Shown here piece by piece: positions 8,153 to 15,613 of a DNA stretch of 64,000 nucleotides. Both the position numbers and the translations under genes were made by a program. The notes below the pieces were generated by a model that had not been told where the DNA came from, made no database searches, and worked only from the letters and a program-made list of their open reading frames with translations. Numbering within the stretch: the stretch's first letter is position 1; every line of letters begins with the position of its first letter. The DNA comes from Paractinoplanes toevensis. Its GTDB lineage: Bacteria > Actinomycetota > Actinomycetes > Mycobacteriales > Micromonosporaceae. The DNA lies in assembly GCF_018332695.1 (NCBI RefSeq), contig NZ_BOQN01000024.1, positions 1 through 64,000 of the forward strand. Direction: 5' to 3'.

Positions 8153-9162
8153 GCGGTGTAGGTGTCGATCTCGGCGATCAGGGCTTTCTTCCCGGCCGGG
8201 GAGAGGAAGCTCTGTTCGACCGAGGCCGTGGCCAGCCCGGCCACGCCGCGCACGTCGAGGTCGAGCAGCCGGGCCGCGACCGCGTACTCCTCCTCGAGCG
8301 TGGTGCCGAACATCGGCGGATCGTCCGAGTTGATGCTGAACGGCACGCCCGCTTCCGCGAACAGCGGCAGCGGGTGCTCCTCGATGCTCGCGACCGCGCG
8401 GGTGCGCACGTTGGAGGTCGGGCTGATCTCCAGCGGGATCCGGTGCTCGGCGAGGTAGGCGACCAGCTTGTCGTCCCGGATCGCGGAGATGCCGTGCCCG
8501 ATCCGCTCGGCGCCGAGGTCGTGCAGCGCCGACCAGATCGTGTCCGGCCCGGTGGTCTCGCCGGCGTGCGGCGCGCTGTGCAGACCGGCCGCTCGCGCCT
8601 GGTCGAAGTACGGCTTGAACTGCGGCCGCGGTACGCCGATCTCCGGCCCGCCCAGGCCGAAACTGATCAGACCCTCGGGCTTCTCGTCGAGCGCCACCCG
8701 CAGGGTCTCCTCGGCCGCGGCCAGGCCGGCCTCACCCGGGATGTCGAAGCACCAGCGCAGCTCGATGCCGAAGTCGGCGGCGGCACCCCGGCGGGCGTCC
8801 TCGATGGCCTCGCAGAACGCCTTCGCCGCGATGCCCCGCTTCACGCTGGAGTACGGCGTGATGGTCAGCTCCGCGTACCGCACCTGCTGACGGGCCAGTT
8901 CGCGGGCCACCTCGTAGGTGAGCATCCGGACGTCCTCGTCGTCGCGGATCAGGTCGACGACGGTCAGGTACACCTCGATGAAGTGCGCGAAGTCGCTGAA
9001 CGCGAAGTAGTCGGCCAGCGCGGCGGGGTCGGCCGGCACCGGCGACCGGCCCTCGTGCCGGGCGGCCAGTTCGGCCACGATGCGCGGCGAGGCCGAGCCC
9101 ACGTGGTGCACGTGCAGCTCGGCCTTCGGCAGCCCGGCGATGAACGAGGTCAGGTCGGTCAC
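8137..9162 (-). CDS. Adenosine deaminase family protein
   Basis: A 341-residue TIM-barrel zinc hydrolase that deaminates adenosine or a related nucleoside to the inosine form. The metal motif HVHH is at residues 17-20, followed by HAGE with the catalytic glutamate, the SPTSN segment and the second metal/catalytic block SINSDDP. The N-terminal motif reads HVHHVGSA instead of the usual HLHLEGS/T, so this is a divergent subgroup and the exact substrate is uncertain. GTG 9162 is chosen for its GGAGAGGAAC ribosome binding site. It sits 16 bp downstream of the Tam-like methyltransferase on the same strand and is probably in one operon with it. Confidence 0.85.
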   Translation of the reverse strand: MTDLTSFIAGLPKAELHVHHVGSASPRIVAELAARHEGRSPVPADPAALADYFAFSDFAHFIEVYLTVVDLIRDDEDVRMLTYEVARELARQQVRYAELTITPYSSVKRGIAAKAFCEAIEDARRGAAADFGIELRWCFDIPGEAGLAAAEETLRVALDEKPEGLISFGLGGPEIGVPRPQFKPYFDQARAAGLHSAPHAGETTGPDTIWSALHDLGAERIGHGISAIRDDKLVAYLAEHRIPLEISPTSNVRTRAVASIEEHPLPLFAEAGVPFSINSDDPPMFGTTLEEEYAVAARLLDLDVRGVAGLATASVEQSFLSPAGKKALIAEIDTYTAHNLA

Positions 9163-9178
9163 CCGTGGTTCCTCTCCT

Positions 9179-9937
9179 CTAGGCGGTCCGCGCGACGACG
9201 AAGATCCGCCGGAACGGGAACGCGACGTGGCCGTGTGCCGCCGGGTAGGCGGCGGCCAGCTCCCGCCCCAGATCGGCGCGGAAGCTCTGCCAGGCATTCT
9301 CGTCCAGGGCCGCCTTGACGGGCCGCAACGCCGTGCCCTCCATCCAGCGCAGGACCGGGTGCTCCTCCATTGAATCCGGCAGAAGGTGCAGATAGGTGGT
9401 TTCCCACGCGTCGACCTGCGCGCCCGCCCCGAGAAGGAGTTCCGCGTATCCGGTCGGATGGTCGACCGGCGCCTCCCTCGTCACGTGGGCGATGCCGTAG
9501 GTGCCGGCCATCGCGCGCAGCAGCCGGTGCGAGGGGGCGTCGAAGTTGCCGGGAACCTGCATGGCGAGCCAGGCGCCGGACGGCAGCTCGGCGGCCCAGC
9601 GGGCGAGCAGCTCGCGGTGCCCGTCGACCCACTGCAGGGTGGCGTTGGTGACCAGCACGTCGACGTCCGGGCCGGGTTTCCAGTCGCGCACGTCGCCGAC
9701 CTGGAACCAGGCGGCGCCGTCGTGCGCGACCGCCTTGTCGATCATCTCGGCGGACGAGTCGACCCCGGTGACCCGCGCGTCCGGCCAGCGCTCGGCGAGC
9801 GTCAGCGTCAGCTCACCCGGGCCGCAGCCGAGATCGACCACCGCGCGCGGGCGGGCGGCGTCGATCCGGCTGGTCAGATCGAAGAACGGGCGGGAGCGTT
9901 CGGCTCCGAAGCGGCGGTAAACGGCGGGATCCCACAT
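9179..9937 (-). CDS. tam: Trans-aconitate 2-methyltransferase-like SAM methyltransferase
   Basis: A 252-residue class I methyltransferase. It begins MWDPAVYRRFGAERSRPF, typical of Tam, and carries the SAM motif VVDLGCGPGELT (about residues 34-45), the acidic VTGVDSSAEMI loop and the TNATLQWVDGH motif conserved in Tam. The family methylates trans-aconitate, a spontaneous product of the TCA intermediate cis-aconitate that inhibits aconitase. ATG 9937 is preceded by GGAGG at a good distance. It is the first gene of a two-gene minus-strand unit with adenosine deaminase and diverges from the aldo-keto reductase at 10004. Confidence 0.88.
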   Translation of the reverse strand: MWDPAVYRRFGAERSRPFFDLTSRIDAARPRAVVDLGCGPGELTLTLAERWPDARVTGVDSSAEMIDKAVAHDGAAWFQVGDVRDWKPGPDVDVLVTNATLQWVDGHRELLARWAAELPSGAWLAMQVPGNFDAPSHRLLRAMAGTYGIAHVTREAPVDHPTGYAELLLGAGAQVDAWETTYLHLLPDSMEEHPVLRWMEGTALRPVKAALDENAWQSFRADLGRELAAAYPAAHGHVAFPFRRIFVVARTA

Positions 9938-10003
9938 CAGCAAGCCTCCAAACCGTACGTACGTCTTGCAAGAAGATAGCAGAGAAGACGGTAGGGTTTC
10001 GCC

Positions 10004-10981
10004 GTGGAGAATCGCACCTTTTCGAGGATGGGCCGCACCGTCGGCGTGATCGGCCTGGGCGCCTGGCAGCTCGGCGCCGACTGGGGTGAGGTCAGTGAGT
10101 CCGACGCGCACGCGACCCTGCAGGCGGCGGTCGACGCGGGCGTCACGTTCATCGACACCGCCGACGTCTACGGCGACGGCCGCAGCGAGCAGATCGTCGG
10201 CTCCTTCGTCAAAGACAAACCGCAGCTGACCGTCGCCACCAAGATGGGCCGCCGGGTGGCGCAGGAGGTCGGCAACTACACGCTCGACAACTTCCGCGCC
10301 TGGACCGACCGCTCCCGCGCCAACCTCGGCGTGGACACGCTCGACCTGGTCCAGCTGCACTGCCCGCCCACCCCGGTGTTCTCCTCCGACGAGGTCTACG
10401 ACGCTCTCGACACCCTGGTCCAGGAAGAGCGGATCCGGGCGTACGGCGTGAGCGTCGAGAAGGTCGACGAGGCCCTCGCCGCCATCGCCCGACCGGGCAC
10501 CGCGAGCGTCCAGATCATCTTCAACGCGTTCCGGCTCAAGCCGCTCGAGCGGGTGCTGCCGGCCGCGGCCGCGGCGGGCGTCGGCATCATCGCCCGGGTG
10601 CCGCTGGCCAGCGGCCTGCTGTCCGGCAAGTACGACGAGCACACCACGTTCTCGGCCGAGGACCACCGCAACTACAACCGGCACGGCGAGGCGTTCGACG
10701 TCGGCGAGACGTTCTCCGGCGTCGACTTCGCGACCGGCCTCGAGGCCGTGCGCCGGCTGCGCCCGCTGGTCCCGGCCGGCGCTACGATGGCCCAGTTCGC
10801 TCTGCGCTGGATCGTCGACCAGCCCGCGGTCACCGTGGTGATCCCCGGCGCCCGCAATCCCGCCCAGGCGAAAGCCAACGCGGCGGCGGCCGGCCTCGCG
10901 CCGTTGCCGGCCGAGACGCTGCAGGCGGTCAACGAGGTTTACGACGAGTTGATCCGGCCGGCGGTGCATGACAAATGGTGA
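10004..10981 (+). CDS. Aldo/keto reductase
   Basis: A 325-residue NADPH-dependent reductase with the full catalytic tetrad Asp51, Tyr56, Lys80 and His119 in the usual contexts (FIDTADVYG, VATKMG, LVQLHC). The C-terminal part has the VIPGARNPAQAKAN cofactor-binding segment. The TIM-barrel fold and length are normal. The substrate is unknown; this subgroup reduces aldehydes or ketones of varied origin. Start GTG 10004 has TAGGGT at 9992-9997, 6 nt upstream, which predicts a leaderless transcript. The intergenic region shared with tam contains CGTACGTACG and TTGCAAG palindromic pieces. The stop overlaps the start of the small membrane protein that follows. Confidence 0.9.
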   Translation: MENRTFSRMGRTVGVIGLGAWQLGADWGEVSESDAHATLQAAVDAGVTFIDTADVYGDGRSEQIVGSFVKDKPQLTVATKMGRRVAQEVGNYTLDNFRAWTDRSRANLGVDTLDLVQLHCPPTPVFSSDEVYDALDTLVQEERIRAYGVSVEKVDEALAAIARPGTASVQIIFNAFRLKPLERVLPAAAAAGVGIIARVPLASGLLSGKYDEHTTFSAEDHRNYNRHGEAFDVGETFSGVDFATGLEAVRRLRPLVPAGATMAQFALRWIVDQPAVTVVIPGARNPAQAKANAAAAGLAPLPAETLQAVNEVYDELIRPAVHDKW

Positions 10982-11205
10982 ACGAACCGGCACCAGGCCC
11001 TAAACTCAAAGGCTGGCTGCCGATGGTGGTCGGCATCCTCGCCTTGGTCCTCGGCGGACTGTGGACACTTCAGGGCCTGGATATTCTCACCGACAGCAAG
11101 ATGAGTGGTAAACAAGCCTGGACATTCGTCGGTGGGGCTCTTGCCCTGTTCGGTCTGATCATGGTCGTGATCGGCGAGCGTGTCCGATCTCGATCCAAAA
11201 GATAA
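10975..11205 (+). CDS. Small two-helix membrane protein (76 aa)
   Basis: A 76-residue protein with two hydrophobic helices, at about residues 13-33 and 48-67, separated by a short polar segment (TDSKMSGKQAW) and ending in a basic tail RVRSRSKR. Start codons ATG 10975 and GTG 10978 both overlap the aldo-keto reductase stop, so translational coupling is likely. A strong terminator follows 12 nt after the stop, which marks the end of this two-gene operon. Similar two-helix proteins are widespread in actinobacteria. No specific function can be assigned. Confidence 0.7.
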   Translation: MVNEPAPGPKLKGWLPMVVGILALVLGGLWTLQGLDILTDSKMSGKQAWTFVGGALALFGLIMVVIGERVRSRSKR

Positions 11206-11216
11206 GACGTATAAGA

Positions 11217-11246
11217 AAGCCCCCGCGCTATGCAGCGCGGGGGCTT
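11217..11246. terminator. Intrinsic terminator (bidirectional)
   Basis: Perfect 13-bp stem (11217-11229 with 11234-11246) with loop ATGC, followed by a T-rich stretch (TTGTTGTTT) on the plus strand and TTTCTT on the minus strand. It can end both the aldo-keto reductase operon and the convergent cold-shock gene. Confidence 0.9.
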
Positions 11247-11312
11247 GTTGTTTGTAGAAGCCGATCTCCGCCAGGCGATCGACGGCCGGTCACGAGGACC
11301 GGCGTGGTGGTC

Positions 11313-11516
11313 TCAGAGCGGGCGAACCTGCTCCGCCTGCGGGCCCTTCTGGCCCTGGGCGATCTCGAATTCGACCCGCTGGTTCTCTTCCAGACTGCGG
11401 TAGCCGCTCGCCTGGATGGCCGAGAAGTGGACGAACACGTCAGCACCCCCACCATCGACGGTGATGAAGCCGAAGCCCTTGTCTGCGTTGAACCACTTCA
11501 CGGTTCCTTGCGCCAT
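11313..11516 (-). CDS. cspA: Cold-shock protein, CspA family
   Basis: A 67-residue single-domain OB-fold RNA/DNA chaperone. It has the signature start [17 protein letters not shown], containing RNP1 (KGFGFI), and RNP2 (VFVHF), with the conserved aromatic residues. ATG 11516 is preceded by a strong GAGGGAGAG ribosome binding site. The 5' region between this gene and the terminator at 11746-11784 is about 230 nt without a gene, which fits the long structured leaders known for csp mRNAs; here that is inferred. Longer in-frame extensions upstream are not conserved with Csp proteins and are rejected. Confidence 0.95.
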   Translation of the reverse strand: MAQGTVKWFNADKGFGFITVDGGGADVFVHFSAIQASGYRSLEENQRVEFEIAQGQKGPQAEQVRPL

Positions 11517-11745
11517 ACTGAACTCTCCCTCTGGAAATGCCGGCCCCGTTCCGCAGCCCGGGCCGTTGACCGTTTTCGAGCAGCGGCGCCGTTTGAGGCA
11601 GACCTTGCAGAGGACGTCCCATCCGTCGCAACTCGGGTCTTGACGGAAGCAGCGAACCACATACGCAAAAACTGGCCACACTGTACCCGAAAAGGTGCCC
11701 GCAAAGCTCCCCCTCGAGCCAGTCGAATACACGTCGGCTGATATG

Positions 11746-11784
11746 GAAAAGGCCCCCCACTTCGCTCTCGCGATGTGGGAGGCC
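11746..11784 (-). terminator. Intrinsic terminator of the DUF4235 operon
   Basis: Read on the minus strand, GGCCTCCCAC pairs with GTGGGGGGCC around a 14-nt loop, with one mismatched position, and is followed by TTTT. It lies just downstream of the DUF4235 gene (stop at 11802) and separates the membrane-protein operon from cspA. Confidence 0.8.
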
Positions 11785-11801
11785 GTACCGGTCAGAGGCT
11801 T

Positions 11802-12071
11802 CTAGTCCGGCCATTGGCCGGTCAGTTTGCGAACACTCGCGGCACCGCCGCGATCGACGGCCGCCTTCACGAGCGCGAAGATTGCGCCCTGCACCGCGGC
11901 GGCCGCGAGGATCTCGCCCCAGCCACGGTCCTCGTCCGTCGCGTTAGGAGCGTCGTCGTCACCGGTGGCGATCTTCCAGACCTCCTTGAACGCGAAGCCG
12001 GCCAGAGAGCCGGCCGCGATGCCGAGCAGGATGCCGACGGGCTTGTATGCGATCTTGCCTACCTTGCTCAA
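11802..12071 (-). CDS. DUF4235 domain membrane protein
   Basis: An 89-residue protein with the DUF4235 pattern: KxxYKPVGxxxGxxAGxxAGxxFxxxW near the N-terminus, a short acidic linker (DDDAPNATDEDRGW), and a second amphipathic or hydrophobic helix (ILAAAAVQGAIFALVKAAVDR). It is predicted to be membrane-associated; the family's function is unknown. The start overlaps the DUF3618 stop by 4 bp (ATGA), so the two are translationally coupled. It is the last gene of the operon before the terminator at 11746-11784. Confidence 0.85.
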   Translation of the reverse strand: MSKVGKIAYKPVGILLGIAAGSLAGFAFKEVWKIATGDDDAPNATDEDRGWGEILAAAAVQGAIFALVKAAVDRGGAASVRKLTGQWPD

Positions 12072-12331
12072 CGGTTCCTCCCACGAACCACCAGAATGAT
12101 CCCGACGACCGCGACGAGGCCGGCGAACACCAGCGGCAGCGGCACCGGCGAGGTGGCCACCGCCTCCCGGGCCCGCACCTTGGCGACCTCGACCTGGTCC
12201 TTCGCGCGGGCCTTCACGTCCGCCTTCGCGGCCAGGGCCTGCACAGTCTCGCCCAGCTCGGTGCGGGTCTGCTTGATCTCGGCCCGCAGTTCCTCGATCG
12301 TGGGCTTGGGTTCCTTGGCCGTCTCGCTCAT
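12068..12331 (-). CDS. DUF3618 domain protein
   Basis: An 87-residue protein of the DUF3618 family. The N-terminal helix has the conserved EELRAEIKQTRTELGETVQ and AKADVKAR elements, expected to form an amphipathic coiled coil. A single C-terminal membrane helix (PLPLVFAGLVAVVGIILVV) and a basic tail follow. The family is found beside DUF4235 and holin-like membrane proteins in actinobacteria, and this gene overlaps both neighbours by 4 bp. Its role is unknown; envelope stress or membrane organisation is a guess from context only. Confidence 0.85.
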   Translation of the reverse strand: MSETAKEPKPTIEELRAEIKQTRTELGETVQALAAKADVKARAKDQVEVAKVRAREAVATSPVPLPLVFAGLVAVVGIILVVRGRNR

Positions 12332-12762
12332 GCTCTTCCCCGATCCCGGACGGCGTGCTTTACCTCGTCCACGTCGGCCTTGACGCTCTCGATCGCGGCC
12401 TGGGGCTCCGGCGGCACGGCTTTGGTCACCTGATTCTTGCCCACCAGGGCCAGTACACCGGCGATCAGGAAGAGCGCGACCGTCCAGATCAGGGCGGCCA
12501 GCCAGAGCGGCAGGAACAGGTCGAACACGATGATCAGCGTGGCGATCGCGGCACCGATGCCGTAGAGCGCCAGCACACCACTCGTGCCGAACAGGCCGAC
12601 TCCGATGCCCGCGTGCTTGCCCTTCTCGGCGAGCTCCGCCTTGGCCAGTGCTATCTCGTCACGAACCAGCCGGGACAGTTGCTCACTCGCCCGCTGCACC
12701 AACTCCGCGGTGGACTGCTCCGCGACCGGTCGAGCAGGCTTACCGTTCAGGACATCGGCCAT
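12328..12762 (-). CDS. Phage-holin-like / DUF1469 (YqjE-type) membrane protein
   Basis: A 144-residue protein. An N-terminal amphipathic segment (residues 18-50) with LVRDEIALAKAELAEKGKHAG is typical of actinobacterial holin-X/YqjE-like proteins. Two long hydrophobic helices follow (about 53-80 and 84-110), with a charged C-terminal helix (AIESVKADVDEVKHAVRD). Despite the family name there is no phage context. It is the first member of the coupled trio with DUF3618 and DUF4235, preceded by the GGAAAGGGG ribosome binding site, 73 bp downstream of the MscS channel gene on the same strand. Confidence 0.8.
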   Translation of the reverse strand: MADVLNGKPARPVAEQSTAELVQRASEQLSRLVRDEIALAKAELAEKGKHAGIGVGLFGTSGVLALYGIGAAIATLIIVFDLFLPLWLAALIWTVALFLIAGVLALVGKNQVTKAVPPEPQAAIESVKADVDEVKHAVRDRGRA

Positions 12763-12835
12763 CGTCGTACCCCTTTCCCCACAACAGGGTTTATGCCCTG
12801 ATCAACTGGCCGTCAATCCTGTTGCAGGAAAGGTG

Positions 12836-14005
12836 TCACCGGCGGCTTACCACCGGAGTGTCCGGACCGGCGAACTGGTTGCCGCGCGACTCACCGTCGA
12901 GGCCGCCGGAGAACACGCGGCCGTCGTTCGAGATGTCACCGTCCGCCTCCGGACGGGGCGCCGGGTGCAGCGGCGCGGAGCCGGGTGGCGTCAGGTCGGC
13001 GCGCACTCGCGGGAGACTCGCGCGCTGGTTCTGCCACACGTATGTCACGAGACGCTCGCGTACCAGGCAGCGCAGGTCGAACAGCGCCCCGGCATCCGCC
13101 GCGGAGACCAGCGCACGCAGCCGGACCATGCCGCCGACGGCGTCGGTCACCTGCAGCACGCACACCCGGCCGTCCCACAGCTGCGAGCCTTCGCAGACCG
13201 TCCGCAGCTCGGCGCGCAGCGGCTCGATGTCGGTGGCCCAGTCCACGTCCAGCTCGGCCGTGCCGAGCACCGCCGATCCGGTCCGGGTCCAGTTCTGGAA
13301 GGGCTTGGTGGTGAAGTACGAGGTGGGCAGCAGCAGCCGGCGGTCGTCCCAGATCTGCACGGCCACGTAGGTGAGGGTGAGCTCCTCGATCCGCCCCCAC
13401 TCACCCTCGACCACCACCACGTCGTCCACCCGCACCGCATCGCTGAAGGCGAGCTGCAGGCCGGCGAAGACGTTGCCGAGGGTGCTCTGCGCGGCCAGCG
13501 CCGCCACGACGCTGACCAGGCCGGCCGAAGCCAGCACGCTGGCGCCGAGCGCCCGGATGCCCGGGAAGGTCATCAGCACCACGCCCAGGGTCAGGATCAC
13601 GATCGCGGCGACGGTGACCCGCCGCAGGATCACCACCTGGGTCTTGAAGCGGCGGCGTTTCAGGTTGTCCGGCACGTCGGTGCGCCAGCGGGCCAGCGCG
13701 GCGTCCTCCAAGACCAGCACGAGCGCGGCCACCAGCCAGGCGAACCCGGCGATGAACAGGATCACCAGCAGGTGCAGCAGCGGGCCGCGGCCGGGGAACT
13801 CCCCCGCAGCGGCCCGGATGGCCTGCTGGATCGCGAAAACGGTGATCGTGGCCAGGAACGGATGGTGGGCGGTGCGGGCCAGATCGGCCGCGAGTTCCGA
13901 ACGCCGGCCGTAACGGGCCAGCGACCAGTGCAGGAGCTCGACGATCGCGATCGTGGCACCGGTGGCCGCCACGACCACCAGTAGGGCGGTCAACAGGTGA
14001 GGCAC
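12836..14005 (-). CDS. Mechanosensitive ion channel, MscS family
   Basis: A 389-residue membrane protein. Several hydrophobic helices occupy the first 170 residues. The pore-lining TM3 contains the small-residue pattern ALGASVLASAGLVSVVAALAA, and the MscS beta domain has QSTLGNVFAGLQLAF and the DDVVVVEGEWGRIEEL block. The family forms tension-gated channels that release osmolytes on hypo-osmotic shock. A proline-rich, non-conserved tail follows. GTG 14005 has the GGAGGAG ribosome binding site. It precedes the holin-DUF3618-DUF4235 genes on the same strand, with a 73-bp gap. Confidence 0.88.
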   Translation of the reverse strand: MPHLLTALLVVVAATGATIAIVELLHWSLARYGRRSELAADLARTAHHPFLATITVFAIQQAIRAAAGEFPGRGPLLHLLVILFIAGFAWLVAALVLVLEDAALARWRTDVPDNLKRRRFKTQVVILRRVTVAAIVILTLGVVLMTFPGIRALGASVLASAGLVSVVAALAAQSTLGNVFAGLQLAFSDAVRVDDVVVVEGEWGRIEELTLTYVAVQIWDDRRLLLPTSYFTTKPFQNWTRTGSAVLGTAELDVDWATDIEPLRAELRTVCEGSQLWDGRVCVLQVTDAVGGMVRLRALVSAADAGALFDLRCLVRERLVTYVWQNQRASLPRVRADLTPPGSAPLHPAPRPEADGDISNDGRVFSGGLDGESRGNQFAGPDTPVVSRR

Positions 14006-14098
14006 TTGTCATCTCCTCCGGTTGCGAGGGGGACCAGCGATCCACCTTGCCCCGGCGGACGCCGATCGCAACCCTCTCCCGGCGAGATAGGTGTCGGC

Positions 14099-14923
14099 TC
14101 ACACTTTCCGGTATTTGGCCTGTGCGAAGCAGTAGATGCCGAAGGCGGCGATGCCGAGACCGATCAGCGCGAGCAACCACACGCCCCACGGGTGACCGGC
14201 CAGCGTCTTCAGCGCGGCGTCGAGGCCGCGGGCCTTCTCCGGGTCGTAGTTGACGGCGGCGACCACGACCAGGATGCCGGCAATGGCGTACGCGGTGCCC
14301 TTGGCCGTGTAACCACCCATACCGAGCCGGGTGATGGACTTTCGCACCGAGGGAGCCATCTCTTGCGTGTTGAGGTGCTTCAGGAACTTCTTCTTGTAGC
14401 CGTAGACGAAGATGCCGACGCCGACCCCGATGACCACCAGGCCGATGAAGCCGACCAGCCAGCGGCCGCCCGAGTGGGCCATGATGCCGGCCGACTTGTT
14501 CTGCTGGTTCTGCGCCATCGACGAGTTGCCGCCACGCAGAACGTTGACCGCATACCAGGCCAGCACCAGATAGAGGATGGCGCGGACGCCGGAGATGACC
14601 CGTTCGGCGATCGCGGCCTTGTCCTGCGGGCCACTCTCCCCGATGGCGGCCTCGAAGGCCTGCCAGATGGCCATACCGACCATGCCGATCGCGATCAGGA
14701 CGAGCAGGGTCTTGCCGAAGCCGTTGCCGGCCAGGGACTGCAGCGCGCCGGACTGGTCGCTCTCCTGCTTGGAGCCGCCGAAGGCGACCTGGACGGCGAT
14801 CCACGCGAAGATCAGGTGGACGATGCCGTAACCGACGAAGCCGGCCCGGGCCACCATCTCCAGCGGTTTGCTGTCGGCGGCCCGCGATGCGGTGTGCTTG
14901 ACGTTCGACGTGGCGGAGGACAT
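14099..14923 (-). CDS. DUF1206 domain membrane protein
   Basis: A 274-residue integral membrane protein made of three tandem two-helix units. Each unit begins with a conserved R-x-G-x-x-G-Y/K-G-x-x-Y/H motif (ARAGFVGYGIVHL, ISGVRAILYLVLAW, TRLGMGGYTAKGTAYA), which is the DUF1206 triple repeat. The function is unknown. ATG 14923 has a GAGGGGGC ribosome binding site. It lies 93 bp upstream of the MscS gene on the same strand and may be read into it. The repeats show the family clearly, but nothing points to a ligand. Confidence 0.88.
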   Translation of the reverse strand: MSSATSNVKHTASRAADSKPLEMVARAGFVGYGIVHLIFAWIAVQVAFGGSKQESDQSGALQSLAGNGFGKTLLVLIAIGMVGMAIWQAFEAAIGESGPQDKAAIAERVISGVRAILYLVLAWYAVNVLRGGNSSMAQNQQNKSAGIMAHSGGRWLVGFIGLVVIGVGVGIFVYGYKKKFLKHLNTQEMAPSVRKSITRLGMGGYTAKGTAYAIAGILVVVAAVNYDPEKARGLDAALKTLAGHPWGVWLLALIGLGIAAFGIYCFAQAKYRKV

Positions 14924-14959
14924 GCCCCCTCATTGACCGAACGGGACGTCCGACAAACC

Positions 14960-15286
14960 TCAGTTACGTGACACCTGGAAACTAACGGTGTCGCCGGTAA
15001 TGCTGTCGAGGGACACCGCGAGGCCGCCGACATTGACCGCCTGCTGTCCCTTGGTCAGGCTGATCTGCTCGCCCGCGACGTCCAGGGTGACCGTGTTGGC
15101 GTCGGCACTGATGAATTTCGCCTCCACGCCGAGCACGCTGGCGCTCGCGTTGACCTCACGGTCGATGGTGACCGTGCACTGATCGAGACCGCAGTTGACG
15201 TTGTCACTGCTGCAACCGGCAAGGAGCGCGAGGCCGAGGACGGCCGAGCTGAGTGCGGCGGCGACGCGCCGGGTGGGCTTGAGCAC
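14960..15286 (-). CDS. Small secreted lipoprotein
   Basis: A 108-residue lipoprotein. A basic N-terminus (KPTRR) and hydrophobic signal lead to the lipobox LLAGC with the acylated Cys25. The mature domain is short and beta-rich, with two cysteines (NCGLDQC) probably forming a disulfide. GTG 15286 is chosen because a minus-strand TACCCT (15293-15298) lies 6 nt upstream (leaderless), and because a longer frame would run through the divergent gene. The function is unknown. It diverges from the small GNAT gene at 15329. Confidence 0.8.
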   Translation of the reverse strand: MLKPTRRVAAALSSAVLGLALLAGCSSDNVNCGLDQCTVTIDREVNASASVLGVEAKFISADANTVTLDVAGEQISLTKGQQAVNVGGLAVSLDSITGDTVSFQVSRN

Positions 15287-15328
15287 TCTTGAAGGGTACG
15301 GGCACCGCGCGACCCTAAGGTGAGATCT

Positions 15329-15613
15329 GTGAGCGACATCGAGGTTCGTGACAACCCTGCGCAGCACCGCTTCGAGCTGCTGGTCGACGGGGCACAGGCC
15401 GGCCTGGCCGCGTACCGTCTCCGCCCCGACGCCATCGTGATCACGCACAGCGAGGTCAACCGGGACTTCCGCGGCCAGGGCCTCGGCAACGAGCTGGCCC
15501 AGCGCACGCTGGAGCTGCTGCGTTCCCGAGGCGACAAGGTCGTCCCGCTCTGCCCGTTCTTCGCCAAGTACGTCGAGGAGCACCCGACCTACGACGACAT
15601 CGTCGTTTCGTAG
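15329..15613 (+). CDS. Small GNAT-type N-acetyltransferase (YjdJ/COG2388-like)
   Basis: A 94-residue minimal acetyltransferase-fold protein. It has the core FELLVDGAQAGLAAYRL, the acetyl-CoA pyrophosphate loop RGQGLGNELAQRTLELLR, and the C-terminal VVPLCPFFAKYVEEHPTYDDIV typical of this short family. The substrate is unknown. GTG 15329 is preferred: TAAGGT (15316-15321) lies 7 nt upstream, although GTG 15320 is also in frame. It stops immediately against the convergent NagZ gene with no spacing. Confidence 0.88.
   Translation: MSDIEVRDNPAQHRFELLVDGAQAGLAAYRLRPDAIVITHSEVNRDFRGQGLGNELAQRTLELLRSRGDKVVPLCPFFAKYVEEHPTYDDIVVS

Noticed and set aside
12328..12762. Holin-like gene as a prophage remnant
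   Set aside because: No phage genes nearby; the family with DUF3618 and DUF4235 is a chromosomal actinobacterial group.
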